DNA of 36,201 nt from Susulua sp964536195 (GTDB lineage: Bacteria > Omnitrophota > Gorgyraeia > Duberdicusellales > 4484-171). The position numbers and the translations under genes were made by a program. Where the stretch lies: the NCBI GenBank assembly GCA_964536195.1, contig CAZHVO010000005.1, positions 1-36,201 on the forward strand. Reading direction: 5' to 3'. Shown here one piece after another: positions 16,078 to 24,575 of the stretch. Each line of letters opens with the position of its first letter. The first letter of the stretch is position 1. The notes below the pieces were generated by a model. It did not search any database and had not been told where the DNA came from. It saw only the letters and a list, made by a program, of their open reading frames with translations.

Positions 16078-17304
16078 ATGATGAAATTCATTTACGAGGC
16101 AAAAAAAGGGCCGGTAGAACTTGTTAAAGGGGTAATTGAAGCTGAAAGCCAAAGCGCAGCAGTAGATAAATTGAGCCAGATGGGGTATATCCCAATCCGG
16201 GTTGTTGCGGCCGGTGAGAAGTCTTTTAACCAGAGGCCAAATATCGCTAAGCAATTTAGCGGTTTGAGCTTATCTAAGAAAATTCGCAGCAAAGAATTAA
16301 CAATATTCACCGAACAATTAGCCAGCTTGCTTAAATCCAAGGTACCGCTCTTTGAAGCTTTGAGATTTCTTCACCAACAGACAGAGAATGCCAATTTAAA
16401 AATAATAATTTCACAAGCTATAGATGAGATAAGAGACGGCAAAACTCTATCCGGTTCTTTAAGCAAATACCCTAAGGTTTTCCCCCCTCTTTATGTCAAT
16501 ATGATTGAGTCGGGAGAAAAGGGAGGAGTGCTAGAGAAGACTTTACTGAGGCTGTCTGAGTTCAGAAACCGGCAGGAAGAAATAAGAGGTAAGGTAACTT
16601 CAGCTTTAGTCTATCCGATCTTTATGCTGGTGGTCGGAGTAGTAAGTATGTTTGTTCTGCTTACCTTTGTTATCCCCCGTATGGCCTCTTTATTTAACGA
16701 GGTCGGTCAGACATTACCTTTGCCTACTAGAATACTGCTTTCAGTAAGTAGTCAATTTAGAAACTATTGGTACTTGAGCCCGGCAATAATCGTACTTGGC
16801 GTTTTTATGTTCAATAGGATGAAAGAGAAAAAAAAGGGCGCTTTTGATAAGTTTAAATTAAAGTTGCCTCTTATAGGTAATTTTATAAAGAAGTCGGCGA
16901 TAGCCAGATTCGCCCGCACTCTAGCTCTTTTGCTTGCCAGCGGTATCCCTTTATTCCAGGCTCTGGCAATAACCATCCCAACAATAGAAAATGAAATAAT
17001 TAAATCGGATTTGGAATTAATACGTAAAGGTATTATTGATGGAGCGTCGTTTGAGCAAAGCATGAAGAGATCCTTATGTTTCCCTCGTTTTACGACTAAT
17101 ATGCTTGCTGTGGGGGAAAAAGGGGGGAATTTAGAAGAAGTATTATTGGAGATAGCTGTTTTTTATGAGCGCGAGACTAACAGGGTTATCAAGGTGATTA
17201 CTTCTTTGCTTGAGCCGGCAATGATTTTGGTAATGGGTCTTATCATCGGATTCATTGTTTTTGCGATGCTTTTGCCAATTTTCCAGATAAATTTAGGAAT
17301 GTAA
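16078..17304 (+). CDS. gspF: Type II secretion inner-membrane platform protein GspF (PilC-like)
   Basis: 408 residues, normal length. Two T2SSF domains are each followed by hydrophobic segments (about 179-203 and 233-253, then a C-terminal pair near 378-403). The FTEQLASLLKSKVPLFEAL and ARTLALLLASGIPLFQAL blocks are the two repeated family signatures, and the MIESGEKGGVLE and LAVGEKGGNLEE motifs repeat likewise. It forms the inner-membrane platform that GspE drives. The start could be the ATG at 16078 or the adjacent one at 16081; no clear ribosome site decides. It continues the operon into gspG after 14 bases. Confidence 0.93.
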   Translation: MMKFIYEAKKGPVELVKGVIEAESQSAAVDKLSQMGYIPIRVVAAGEKSFNQRPNIAKQFSGLSLSKKIRSKELTIFTEQLASLLKSKVPLFEALRFLHQQTENANLKIIISQAIDEIRDGKTLSGSLSKYPKVFPPLYVNMIESGEKGGVLEKTLLRLSEFRNRQEEIRGKVTSALVYPIFMLVVGVVSMFVLLTFVIPRMASLFNEVGQTLPLPTRILLSVSSQFRNYWYLSPAIIVLGVFMFNRMKEKKKGAFDKFKLKLPLIGNFIKKSAIARFARTLALLLASGIPLFQALAITIPTIENEIIKSDLELIRKGIIDGASFEQSMKRSLCFPRFTTNMLAVGEKGGNLEEVLLEIAVFYERETNRVIKVITSLLEPAMILVMGLIIGFIVFAMLLPIFQINLGM

Positions 17305-17318
17305 AAGGGAGGTAATCG

Positions 17319-17714
17319 ATGAAGCACGAAAGAAGGAGTTTTACCTTGGTTGAATTGATATTGGTAGTAATTATTATTGGCACTCTGGCAGCGATGATAA
17401 TGCCTAAGCTTGCCGGCCGTTCAAAAAAGGCCAAGATTTCTATTGCCAAAACAGACATTCTTGCCAATATAGCCTCGGCCTTAGACCTTTATGAATTGGA
17501 GAACGACAAATATCCCAATTCTCTAGGAGCATTACGGAGTAATTCGGAAGGGTCGAACGGCTGGAATGGGCCTTATATTAAGAGAAAACCTATTGATCCC
17601 TGGGGTAATGAGTACCAATACCGATATCCTTCATCTCACGACCAAGACTATGACTTATATTCATTAGGGCCAGATGGGGTAGAGAGTGATGATAATGTTG
17701 TTAACTGGGAATAA
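17319..17714 (+). CDS. gspG: Major pseudopilin GspG
   Basis: 131 residues with a short positive leader and the type IV prepilin signature FTLVELILVVIIIGTLAA. The globular part has the GspG core (DPWGNEYQYRYP) and the calcium-loop tail (LGPDGVESDDNVVNW), which is specific to the major pseudopilin. The residue before the cleavage site is Ser instead of the nearly invariant Gly (RRS-FTLVE). The other pseudopilins GspI and GspJ keep Gly. A strong gggaggt ribosome site precedes the ATG, as fits a high-copy subunit. Confidence 0.93.
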   Translation: MKHERRSFTLVELILVVIIIGTLAAMIMPKLAGRSKKAKISIAKTDILANIASALDLYELENDKYPNSLGALRSNSEGSNGWNGPYIKRKPIDPWGNEYQYRYPSSHDQDYDLYSLGPDGVESDDNVVNWE

Positions 17715-18120
17715 GAAAGGGATTACCCTCATCGAAGTGATGATCAGTATTTCTATTTTGTCTATAGGTCTGGTCTTAGTTTTGCAGGGATTTGTTTACT
17801 GTCTCAATGGCCTGCGTATTTCAGAAAATAATTTAAAAGCCAGTTTGCTAGCCGGGAATAAGATGGCCCAGGCCCAGATAGCGGCTAAGGAAGACTGGAA
17901 TACTTTTGAAAATGGCTTAAGTGAACGGTTTAAAGACCAAGGTCTAAAATGCGCCTGGAATATAGAAATAGATCCTGTTGAGTGGGAGGCAGAGGAGAAG
18001 GTTTCTGAGAGTTATGATGATTTGAATGAGCTTAGGGCAAGCTTTGTCTGGAAAGAAGGCAAAAGAGAAGGTACGATTTCCTTAGTTACCTATGTGAGAA
18101 GCCCGCCCGAAGAAGATTAG
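17695..18120 (+). CDS. gspI: Minor pseudopilin GspI
   Basis: About 141 residues with a KKG-ITLIEVMISISILSIG prepilin signature (Gly before the cleavage point, Glu5 present) followed by a single helix. A GspI-like globular part contains NKMAQAQIAAKEDW. It overlaps the end of gspG by 20 bases or more. I chose the ATG at 17695 because it gives a short leader with gagag 8 bases upstream; GTG 17686 and ATG 17689 are equally open and only lengthen the leader. It would sit in the tip complex with GspJ and GspK. Confidence 0.85.
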   Translation: MLLTGNKKGITLIEVMISISILSIGLVLVLQGFVYCLNGLRISENNLKASLLAGNKMAQAQIAAKEDWNTFENGLSERFKDQGLKCAWNIEIDPVEWEAEEKVSESYDDLNELRASFVWKEGKREGTISLVTYVRSPPEED

Positions 18121-18132
18121 CGACTAGAGAAA

Positions 18133-18825
18133 ATGACAGAAATGAAACTATCCATTAACCACTATCGACTATCCACTAAAAAAGGATTTACACTTGTTGA
18201 GTTGCTTGTAAGCATAACGATTTTCGCTTTGGCTGGCGTAGCAGTCTACACTGTTTTGGCTAATGGCATAGCTGCTTGGCGCAGAGGGAATAATGACAAG
18301 ATTCATTTGAGCAAGATAAGGCTCCTAACCGAGTCAATGGCTAAAGATTTAAGAAATACTTTTAAAATTTCCGGGATTCCATTTGAGGGTAGCGAGGATT
18401 CTATTAGTTTTCCGGTTTTGATATTAGCTGAACCGGATTCAAGCCTTGACGATAATGAAATTCATCGTCAGGTAGGTCAGGTGGTATACTTTTATGATAA
18501 AAAGGCAATGAAAAAGTCAGAAAAAAGTTTTTCTAAAGCCTATGGGCAGGAAGTCAAGGTCGGGGAAGGTAAAATTTTGTTTGAACATATTGACAAATTA
18601 GAATTCAGCTATTGTTATTTGGATAATGCAACCGGGAATTATAAATGGAAGGATGATTGGAAAAAGGAAGAACAGGATAGTATTCCTATAGCGGTAAAGG
18701 TAGGGATGATTTTTGAAAAAGAAATTGGACTGGAAGATTTTGAAAGGACGATATTTATTCCAATTGGTACAGGTGAGCAAATGAAAGAATTGGGTAGCAG
18801 AGTAGAAGAAGCAGAAACTGAATAA
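18133..18825 (+). CDS. gspJ: Minor pseudopilin GspJ
   Basis: 230 residues. The leader is about 17 residues from ATG 18133 (or 14 from ATG 18142), followed by KKG-FTLVELLVSITIFALAG, a normal prepilin signature. The helix after it (ANGIAAWRRG) and a region around LTESMAKDLRN fit GspJ, as does the order I-J-K. The rest is soluble, Lys-rich and poorly conserved. It forms part of the pseudopilus tip. It ends 4 bases before gspK. Confidence 0.85.
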   Translation: MTEMKLSINHYRLSTKKGFTLVELLVSITIFALAGVAVYTVLANGIAAWRRGNNDKIHLSKIRLLTESMAKDLRNTFKISGIPFEGSEDSISFPVLILAEPDSSLDDNEIHRQVGQVVYFYDKKAMKKSEKSFSKAYGQEVKVGEGKILFEHIDKLEFSYCYLDNATGNYKWKDDWKKEEQDSIPIAVKVGMIFEKEIGLEDFERTIFIPIGTGEQMKELGSRVEEAETE

Positions 18826-18829
18826 ATTA

Positions 18830-19786
18830 ATGAAGGATAAAAAGGCAAGTATATTAGTTCTTACACTTTGGACATTAAGCTTCCTGTCGATTTTTGCTAT
18901 TGGCCTTACCCGTAATCTTTCAGCTCAGCTGCGTTTTGCTTCTCATCTTCAGGATAGGTTGAGGACCTATTACCTAGCCCATGCCGGTATAGAACGGGCG
19001 ATTGTTGAACTGGATGCCGATGAAGACCTTAGCTATGATAGCTTGGATGAGGAATGGTCAAACCGCGAAGAATTTGAAGAGATGCCTTTGGGTACCGGGT
19101 ATATAAGTTTGCATATAAAGGATGAGGCCGGCAAAATAAATATAAACAAAGCGCCACTGTCAATACTCAAAACTATGTTAGAAAATGTCGGAGAAGTAAA
19201 ATCCGATGAGGCCGACGACATTGCCAATGCCATTGTTGACTGGAGGGATATCGATATCTTTGTTTCTCCTGGCGGCGCCGAAGACGATTATTACCGGCAT
19301 CTTGAAACTTCTTATCCCTGCAAGAATGGTGAGTTCCAGATTTCTGAGGAGTTGTTGTTGGTCAAAGGCATGAGCCCCCTTATTTTTTCAAAGATTGTCG
19401 GAGTAATTACTGTTTATGGTGAAGGTGGAGTTAATATCAATACTGCTGATGAGGATGTACTCTGCGCCTTAGGTTTAAGCAGTGGGCTTGCTGAGCAAGT
19501 AGTTGAATTCCGCCAGGGTTCTGACGGAATTGACGGGACCGAAGACGACAATATTTTTAAGACACCGGCTGAAATGAGAAAGATAGGATCTTTGTTTACA
19601 GAAGAATCTGAGGAGATGAACCGTGCTATTTCCAGCAATGCCCTTAGTGTAAAATCGGATGTTTTTAGAATCATCTCATCGGGAATTCTTAAAAAAGGTA
19701 CTGGTAATTTGCAAAACAACATTACTTGTGTCATCCAGCGCCTTAACAAGGAGCCTGTCCGGATGTTATATTGGCGTGAAGGATAA
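18830..19786 (+). CDS. gspK: Minor pseudopilin GspK
   Basis: 318 residues, the usual large size of GspK. The N-terminal membrane helix (SILVLTLWTLSFLSIFAIG) lacks Glu5, as is normal for GspK. The following YYLAHAGIERAIVELD helix and the DEAGKININKAP motif are characteristic, as are the second helix-hairpin-helix-like block (NINTADEDVLCALG) and the acidic DGIDGTEDDNIF loop. The residue before the predicted cleavage site is Ala rather than Gly. It caps the pseudopilus with GspI and GspJ. Confidence 0.92.
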   Translation: MKDKKASILVLTLWTLSFLSIFAIGLTRNLSAQLRFASHLQDRLRTYYLAHAGIERAIVELDADEDLSYDSLDEEWSNREEFEEMPLGTGYISLHIKDEAGKININKAPLSILKTMLENVGEVKSDEADDIANAIVDWRDIDIFVSPGGAEDDYYRHLETSYPCKNGEFQISEELLLVKGMSPLIFSKIVGVITVYGEGGVNINTADEDVLCALGLSSGLAEQVVEFRQGSDGIDGTEDDNIFKTPAEMRKIGSLFTEESEEMNRAISSNALSVKSDVFRIISSGILKKGTGNLQNNITCVIQRLNKEPVRMLYWREG

Positions 19787-19845
19787 ATTAACCTTTACTT
19801 TGGGAATACTCAGAGTAGATAGTTGCAAGGCTTTGAGAGGAAAAT

Positions 19846-21363
19846 ATGAAAATATCGTTACAAAATATAAAAATTCCATCATTTAAAAGAAAGAAAAAGA
19901 TTATAACTGCATTGGAGATAAGTAACGATTGGCTGAAAATCGTGCAGGCCGAATCTTTTGCAAAGTCAAGAAAGATTAAGAAGATTATAGTAGAGAAAGT
20001 AGCAATTTCACGCAGCCTCCAAGATAAGAAAACTTCTGAGCAAATCAAGAATTTATTTAAGGGATTAAAGATAGATTCAAACTCACTTATAGTTATTGTG
20101 CCCCATCAAGCTGCAGCTATTAGAAATTTGGAACTTCCTTCTACAAATCCTGCTGAGATAAAAAATATGGTCGAGTTGCAGATAGGTAAACTGACTCCTT
20201 TTGCGAAAGATGAAATAATTTACGATTACCAGATTTTGAGCACTAACGCCGAAGGGTATAGCGGAGTGATGCTGGCTGTTGTGCATCAAGATGTTATCAG
20301 GCGATACTTTGAAATATTAAAGCTGGTGGAGTTAAAAACTGAAAGAATAGCTTTGAGTTCCGAAGGATTGCTCACTTGGTATCGTTTTGCCTGTAAAGAT
20401 GGAGTAGGCGATGAGCCTCAGGCTTTAGTTAACCTGGATTGCGACAAAAGTGATTTTACAGTTATTCTAGAAGATAAAGTAATGTTTTGTAGAAATATTT
20501 CTATTGAGTGTTCTCATGATTTAAGTATCGCCAGTGAATGGCAGGAGAAACTTATTGAAGAGATAAGGCACTCTATGTATGCTTATCAGAGCGAGCTGGC
20601 CGGCAGTGAAATAAGCAAGATTGTAATTACCGGGGCTCAGGCATCTATCTCGTCTTTAAATGAGAGTGACCTGGGGAGTAGAATCGGTGTACCAGTAGAA
20701 ATTATACCTCAACTCAAAAATATTCCCGAAGCTTTAGAGTCCCCTATAGAGGATAACCCTACTATGGGAAATGTATCTGTTGCTTCTCTCTCTGGTCTTG
20801 TGCTTGCTTATCCGGAACAGAAGTTTAATTTTATTCCTCTGCAGCTGCGAATAGAAAAAGAGATGAGGGAAAGAGGAAGAGATGTGTATATGTTTGGCAC
20901 ATATCTGATGTTTATCTTAATGACTATTTCAGGTATCTTTTTGGGAAAGGTATACAATAAGGAGCAATACCTCACTCGGTTAAAGCAAGAAACGCTCCAG
21001 ATTCAAGAGAAGGCCGATAAATTAAGGAGTATGAGCCAAGTAATAGAGGAGATAAAAAAACGTACCTTCAGAAAAGGTTTTGCACTTAATTTTATTTACG
21101 AGATACATGGCGTCATTTTTCCTGAGATTTACCTGACATTAATTAGTTTTGACGGAGAGGGCCAGTTGACCTTACGAGGGGTATCCAATACTATGTCCGA
21201 AATCTTTGGATTCCTTAACGCTTTAGAAAAATCGAAATATTTTCAAGATGTTAAGACAAAATTTGTCACTACTCGTAATGTAGGCGGCAAAGATTTAACA
21301 GAATTTGAGATTATTTGTTCTTTAGAAGGTGACTTTAAACAGCAATCAATAGGGGATAAATGA
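19846..21363 (+). CDS. gspL: GspL-like protein (PilM actin-like domain fused to PilN-like membrane part)
   Basis: 505 residues. An N-terminal actin/PilM-type ATPase fold (about 18-330) starts with ITALEISNDWLKIVQ. A single membrane helix (about 347-366) leads into a coiled coil and a small periplasmic ferredoxin-like domain, as in PilN and the GspL C-terminus. It is therefore a GspL or a PilM-PilN fusion, which tethers GspE to the membrane platform. The start at 19846 is supported by gagaggaaaat upstream. It overlaps the next gene by 4 bases (ATGA). Confidence 0.85.
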   Translation: MKISLQNIKIPSFKRKKKIITALEISNDWLKIVQAESFAKSRKIKKIIVEKVAISRSLQDKKTSEQIKNLFKGLKIDSNSLIVIVPHQAAAIRNLELPSTNPAEIKNMVELQIGKLTPFAKDEIIYDYQILSTNAEGYSGVMLAVVHQDVIRRYFEILKLVELKTERIALSSEGLLTWYRFACKDGVGDEPQALVNLDCDKSDFTVILEDKVMFCRNISIECSHDLSIASEWQEKLIEEIRHSMYAYQSELAGSEISKIVITGAQASISSLNESDLGSRIGVPVEIIPQLKNIPEALESPIEDNPTMGNVSVASLSGLVLAYPEQKFNFIPLQLRIEKEMRERGRDVYMFGTYLMFILMTISGIFLGKVYNKEQYLTRLKQETLQIQEKADKLRSMSQVIEEIKKRTFRKGFALNFIYEIHGVIFPEIYLTLISFDGEGQLTLRGVSNTMSEIFGFLNALEKSKYFQDVKTKFVTTRNVGGKDLTEFEIICSLEGDFKQQSIGDK

Positions 21364-21944
21364 AACATATTCTTTTCAAACTGTCCGAATTACCTAAGAA
21401 GAAAAGGTATATAGTCTATATTGCAGCTGGACTCATTGCTGCGCTTTTTTTTGATAAAGTTATATTTCAGACAGCTAGGGGTAGGATAAAGAAAGTAAAC
21501 AATGGAATTTTTATTCAAGAGAAGAAACTACAAAGATATCTGCATGCATTGTCACAAGAAGATTTAGTTACCAGCGAATACCAGAAATACACCGAAGGAA
21601 TAAGTCAGGGTCATTCCGAAGAGGAAGAAAAATTAAAATTGCTTAGCGAGGTAGAAAAACTGGCCAGAACCGCCTCTGTTTTTCTTAAGGATATAAAACC
21701 GGGCTTAACAGAGGAAATAGGGCTTTATAAAAAATACACTGTTGAAATAGAAGTAGAGTCAGAGATAAACTTTTTAATAGATTTCATTTATCAATTAGAA
21801 AAAACCTCTCGTTTACTGAGAATAGAAAAATTTCAATTACAGCCCAAGGAGGCCAAGTCGGCAATTTTAAAGGTCCGGATGACAATTACGCAAGCTTTGA
21901 TTAAAGGAGACAAAGAAGTAAAAAAGGAGCGTATGTTGCCATGA
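21360..21944 (+). CDS. gspM: GspM/PilO-like inner-membrane protein
   Basis: 194 residues: a basic N-terminus, one membrane helix (about 19-34), a coiled coil (about 38-110), then a small alpha/beta periplasmic domain with alternating strands. That is the PilO/GspM plan. Sequence conservation is too low for a firm family call, but its position after the GspL-like gene and the ATGA overlap on both sides support it. It would pair with GspL in the platform. Confidence 0.7.
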   Translation: MKHILFKLSELPKKKRYIVYIAAGLIAALFFDKVIFQTARGRIKKVNNGIFIQEKKLQRYLHALSQEDLVTSEYQKYTEGISQGHSEEEEKLKLLSEVEKLARTASVFLKDIKPGLTEEIGLYKKYTVEIEVESEINFLIDFIYQLEKTSRLLRIEKFQLQPKEAKSAILKVRMTITQALIKGDKEVKKERMLP

Positions 21945-22423
21945 GGAAGTTATTGATTTTTCTTCTTGTTGCAATGGTGAGCTCAACTTCCGGCTGTCAT
22001 AGCCTTCGTAAGAAGTTCATAAGGAAGAAGAAGTACGAAAAAGAAGCCCCGGTATATGTAAAATTTAAGGATTATCCTAATAAGCCTTCGCGAGGAGCGT
22101 ATATCAATTACTATCTTTTTGTGCGGGGCTGGCTTGATGATTTAACCGAAGCCTTAAGGAAAGGGGTTAGCTATAAACGGCAGAGAAGAGCGATAAGCGA
22201 AGCAATAATGAATTTAGAGCAGATAATTGCTTTTTATGATACTGAGGGTAAAGATGCGGTCTACCCTATTTATGAAGAGCTGCAAGGTTTTAGAGAAGCA
22301 ATGAAGAAAAGTCCTAACATGAGCGAGATTAGGAGAAACTCTCTTATTCGCAAGATTGAGAAGCTTAAGAGAAAATTCGAAAAAGACTTCAATTATAGCG
22401 ATTCCGAAAAATGGATGGGTTAA
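21941..22423 (+). CDS. Small possible lipoprotein at the end of the T2SS operon
   Basis: 160 residues. The signal peptide ends with STSGC (Cys19), a poor lipobox because Thr stands at -3, so lipidation is uncertain. The mature part is mostly helical and rich in Lys, Arg and Glu. I recognise no family. It overlaps the GspM-like gene by 4 bases and the next gene by 13, so it is translated with the secretion genes. It occupies the place where PilP or a pilotin-like protein often sits; this is inference from order only. Confidence 0.6.
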   Translation: MRKLLIFLLVAMVSSTSGCHSLRKKFIRKKKYEKEAPVYVKFKDYPNKPSRGAYINYYLFVRGWLDDLTEALRKGVSYKRQRRAISEAIMNLEQIIAFYDTEGKDAVYPIYEELQGFREAMKKSPNMSEIRRNSLIRKIEKLKRKFEKDFNYSDSEKWMG

Positions 22424-23025
22424 GCATAAAGACCTTCTGTTTAGGAGATCTTTTTAATAATTGTTATCTTGTCTTCCACGATGAATCAAAGAAGGCTTTT
22501 ATAGTTGATAGCCCGGCACCAGCCGATGAGGTTATTAATTTTATCCAAAGTCAAAATTTAAATATCGAATTCATTGTCTTAACTCATGCTCATTTTGACC
22601 ATATCGGGGGATTGGAGAGTTTGCCATATCCTTTCTATATCCATCAGGATGAGAAGCAATTATTGAAAGACCCCCAAGCCAATGGCTCAGTATTCTTTGA
22701 TTCTTCAATTGTAGTTGGAAGAGAGCCAAGGCTATATAAAGAGAAAGAGTCTTTATGTTTTGATAATTACTCTATAGAGGTAATCCATACACCGGGGCAC
22801 ACTCCCGGGTCAGTATCTTTGAAGCTAGGTAATTGGCTTTTTAGCGGAGATACTCTTTTTCTCGATTCAATAGGAAGGACTGATATCCCTTTGGCATCCC
22901 AGGAGAGAATACTTAAGTCAATAAAGGAAAAGCTATTAGTCTTGCCTTCGGATACCATTGTCTATCCCGGGCATGGAGCTTCTACCACTATAGGCAGAGA
23001 AGCCAAGCTAAATCCTTTTTTATAA
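22411..23025 (+). CDS. MBL-fold metallo-hydrolase, glyoxalase II-like
   Basis: 204 residues with a complete metallo-beta-lactamase fold signature: THAHFDHIGG (metal motif HxHxDH), HTPGHTPGSV, FSGDTLF and a final YPGHGA. The size and the IGRTD motif fit the YcbL/glyoxalase II-like group, which hydrolyses thioesters such as S-lactoylglutathione. The true substrate cannot be read from sequence. It overlaps the possible lipoprotein gene by 13 bases and is followed after 9 bases by the recombinase gene. It has no obvious link to secretion. Confidence 0.9.
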   Translation: MDGLSIKTFCLGDLFNNCYLVFHDESKKAFIVDSPAPADEVINFIQSQNLNIEFIVLTHAHFDHIGGLESLPYPFYIHQDEKQLLKDPQANGSVFFDSSIVVGREPRLYKEKESLCFDNYSIEVIHTPGHTPGSVSLKLGNWLFSGDTLFLDSIGRTDIPLASQERILKSIKEKLLVLPSDTIVYPGHGASTTIGREAKLNPFL

Positions 23026-23034
23026 GCTAATCAA

Positions 23035-23922
23035 ATGGAAGTTTATTTAGAGGCATTTATTGATTATCTTAAGGTCGAAAAGGGCCTAGCCGTTAACTCT
23101 GTCTCTGCCTATAGTAAGGATTTAAAGAAATATACGAAATATTTAAAGAAAGAGGGTTTAAGTGACCCTAAAGATGTTACTCGCAAGAGCATCACTGACT
23201 TTTTGTTTTTCTTACGCAAGAAGATATCCCCGGTAAGTATTGCCCGGATTTTATCAGCGATTAAGAGTTTCCATAAGTTCTTAGTAAGAGAGAAGATATC
23301 TGGGCAAGATCCTTCGGATCTTATCGAGGCTCCGAAGTTAGAGAAGAAAATTCCCAACTTTTTGACTCTTGATGAGGTAACTGAAATTTTAAAAGCGCCG
23401 AATTTAAAAAAGACTCAAGGAGTAAGAGCCAGAGCTATTCTAGAGCTGATGTATGCAACTGGTTTGCGGGTCTCAGAGCTAGTTACGCTCAAAGTTTCGG
23501 ACCTAAACTTAGATATAGGGTTTATTAAATGTAAGGGCAAGGGTTCTAAGGAGAGGATAGTTCCCTTAGGGGGAGTTGCTAGTCGGTTCTTGCAAAAGTA
23601 TCTTCAGGAGGCAAGAGATAAGCTTTTAAGAAAGAAAATAACTCCTTATATTTTTCTTGTTCAAGGCGGCCGGGCCATAAGCCGTCAAAGCGTATGGAAG
23701 ATGGTAAAGAATATGGCCAAGAAATGCCGGATCAGGAAGAAGGTTAGTCCCCATACCTTAAGGCATTCTTTTGCTACCCATCTTCTTGAGGGCGGAGCAG
23801 GTTTGCGCAGTGTCCAGGAGATGCTTGGTCATTCTAGTATAACTACTACCCAAGTATATACTCATGTTAACCAGAGAAGGTTAAAGAAAATTCATAGCCA
23901 ATTTCATCCTCGGGCTAAATAA
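23035..23922 (+). CDS. xerD: Tyrosine recombinase XerD/XerC
   Basis: 295 residues, the usual Xer length. The N-terminal SAM-like domain (about 1-90) is followed by the catalytic domain. The Arg of ATGLRVSEL (about 145), the Lys of GKGSKERIVPLG (about 171), His and Arg of HTLRH (about 240-243), the His of LGHSS (about 266) and Tyr of QVYTH (about 275) are all in place. It would resolve chromosome dimers at dif. The GKGSKERIVPLG form favours XerD over XerC, but the distinction is not secure. A phage integrase is less likely given the short length and housekeeping neighbours. Confidence 0.88.
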   Translation: MEVYLEAFIDYLKVEKGLAVNSVSAYSKDLKKYTKYLKKEGLSDPKDVTRKSITDFLFFLRKKISPVSIARILSAIKSFHKFLVREKISGQDPSDLIEAPKLEKKIPNFLTLDEVTEILKAPNLKKTQGVRARAILELMYATGLRVSELVTLKVSDLNLDIGFIKCKGKGSKERIVPLGGVASRFLQKYLQEARDKLLRKKITPYIFLVQGGRAISRQSVWKMVKNMAKKCRIRKKVSPHTLRHSFATHLLEGGAGLRSVQEMLGHSSITTTQVYTHVNQRRLKKIHSQFHPRAK

Positions 23923-23937
23923 ACATAAAGGAAAGTT

Positions 23938-24510
23938 ATGAAAAACAGGTTAAAAAAATTATCGCCGCAATTTAAGAAGATTTTGAAAACCTCTTCGACT
24001 TTAGCTAGCAGCTCAGGAGTTAAGATATTCCTCGTCGGTGGGGTGGTCAGGGATTTGATTTTAAAGAGAAAAGTTTTTGATTTAGATATTGTTGTTGAAG
24101 GTAATGCCATTACTTTCGTTAATAAGTTAGCCAGTCTCTTGAAAGCTCAGTTCCGCCGCCATCATAGCTTTGGTACAGCAACTATAAATTTTCAGGGGCA
24201 AAGAATAGATTTCGCTACTGCTAGGATTGAAGAATACTCTCATCGAGGCGCCCTACCGAAAGTCTCACCAGCTTCTTTGGCTAAAGATCTTTTGCGTCGA
24301 GATTTTACCATAAATGCTATGGCCATAAGTTTAAATAGGGTTGATTACGGAGAGCTGGTTGATGCCTGCAACGGATTAGAGGATTTAAAGAAAGGTTTAA
24401 TCAGAGTTTTACACAACAGGAGCTTTCAGGATGATCCTACTCGGATATTAAGAGCTATAAGGTTTGAACAAAGGTTTTTTTTTAAAATTGAACCTAGTAC
24501 TCTTAAATTG
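23938..24510 (+). CDS. cca: CCA tRNA nucleotidyltransferase, N-terminal part (cut by assembly gap)
   Basis: The first 191 residues of a class II nucleotidyltransferase (CCA-adding enzyme or poly(A) polymerase family). Visible motifs are GGVVRDLIL, the catalytic Asp pair in FDLDIVVEG, RRDFTINAMAIS, the neck motif with DDPTRILRAIRFEQR, and the FFKIEPSTLK helix. The frame runs into the N-gap. It continues after adapter sequence at 24576 in another frame; the break is an assembly artefact, not a mutation. It would repair or add the 3' CCA end of tRNA; no sequence feature here separates CCA-adding from A-adding forms. Confidence 0.85.
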
Positions 24511-24520
24511 NNNNNNNNNN
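24511..24520. other. Assembly gap (10 N)
   Basis: Ten undetermined bases mark a scaffold join inside the nucleotidyltransferase gene. The N count is a placeholder. From the protein alignment I recall for this family, about 20 residues (roughly 60 bases) of real coding sequence seem to be missing. Confidence 0.95.
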
Positions 24521-24574
24521 CACACGTCTGAACTCCAGTCACGTAACGACATCTCGTATGCCGTCTTCTGCTTG
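24521..24574 (+). other. Illumina sequencing adapter left in the assembly
   Basis: Bases 24521-24542 and 24551-24574 match the constant parts of the TruSeq-type index adapter (starting cacacgtctgaactcc and ending gccgtcttctgcttg). Between them, 24543-24550 (gtaacgac) fits an 8-base index. An A-run follows, as is common when reads run past the adapter. This stretch is not genomic. Confidence 0.97.
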
Positions 24575-24575
24575 T

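Noticed and set aside
23035..23922. Phage or integrative-element integrase
   Set aside because: Length, motifs and housekeeping neighbours fit a chromosomal Xer recombinase; no tRNA attachment site or phage genes are nearby.
24558..24575. ATG start and first residues of an apparent separate gene
   Set aside because: These bases belong to the sequencing adapter. The reading frame after it is the C-terminal part of the cca gene.
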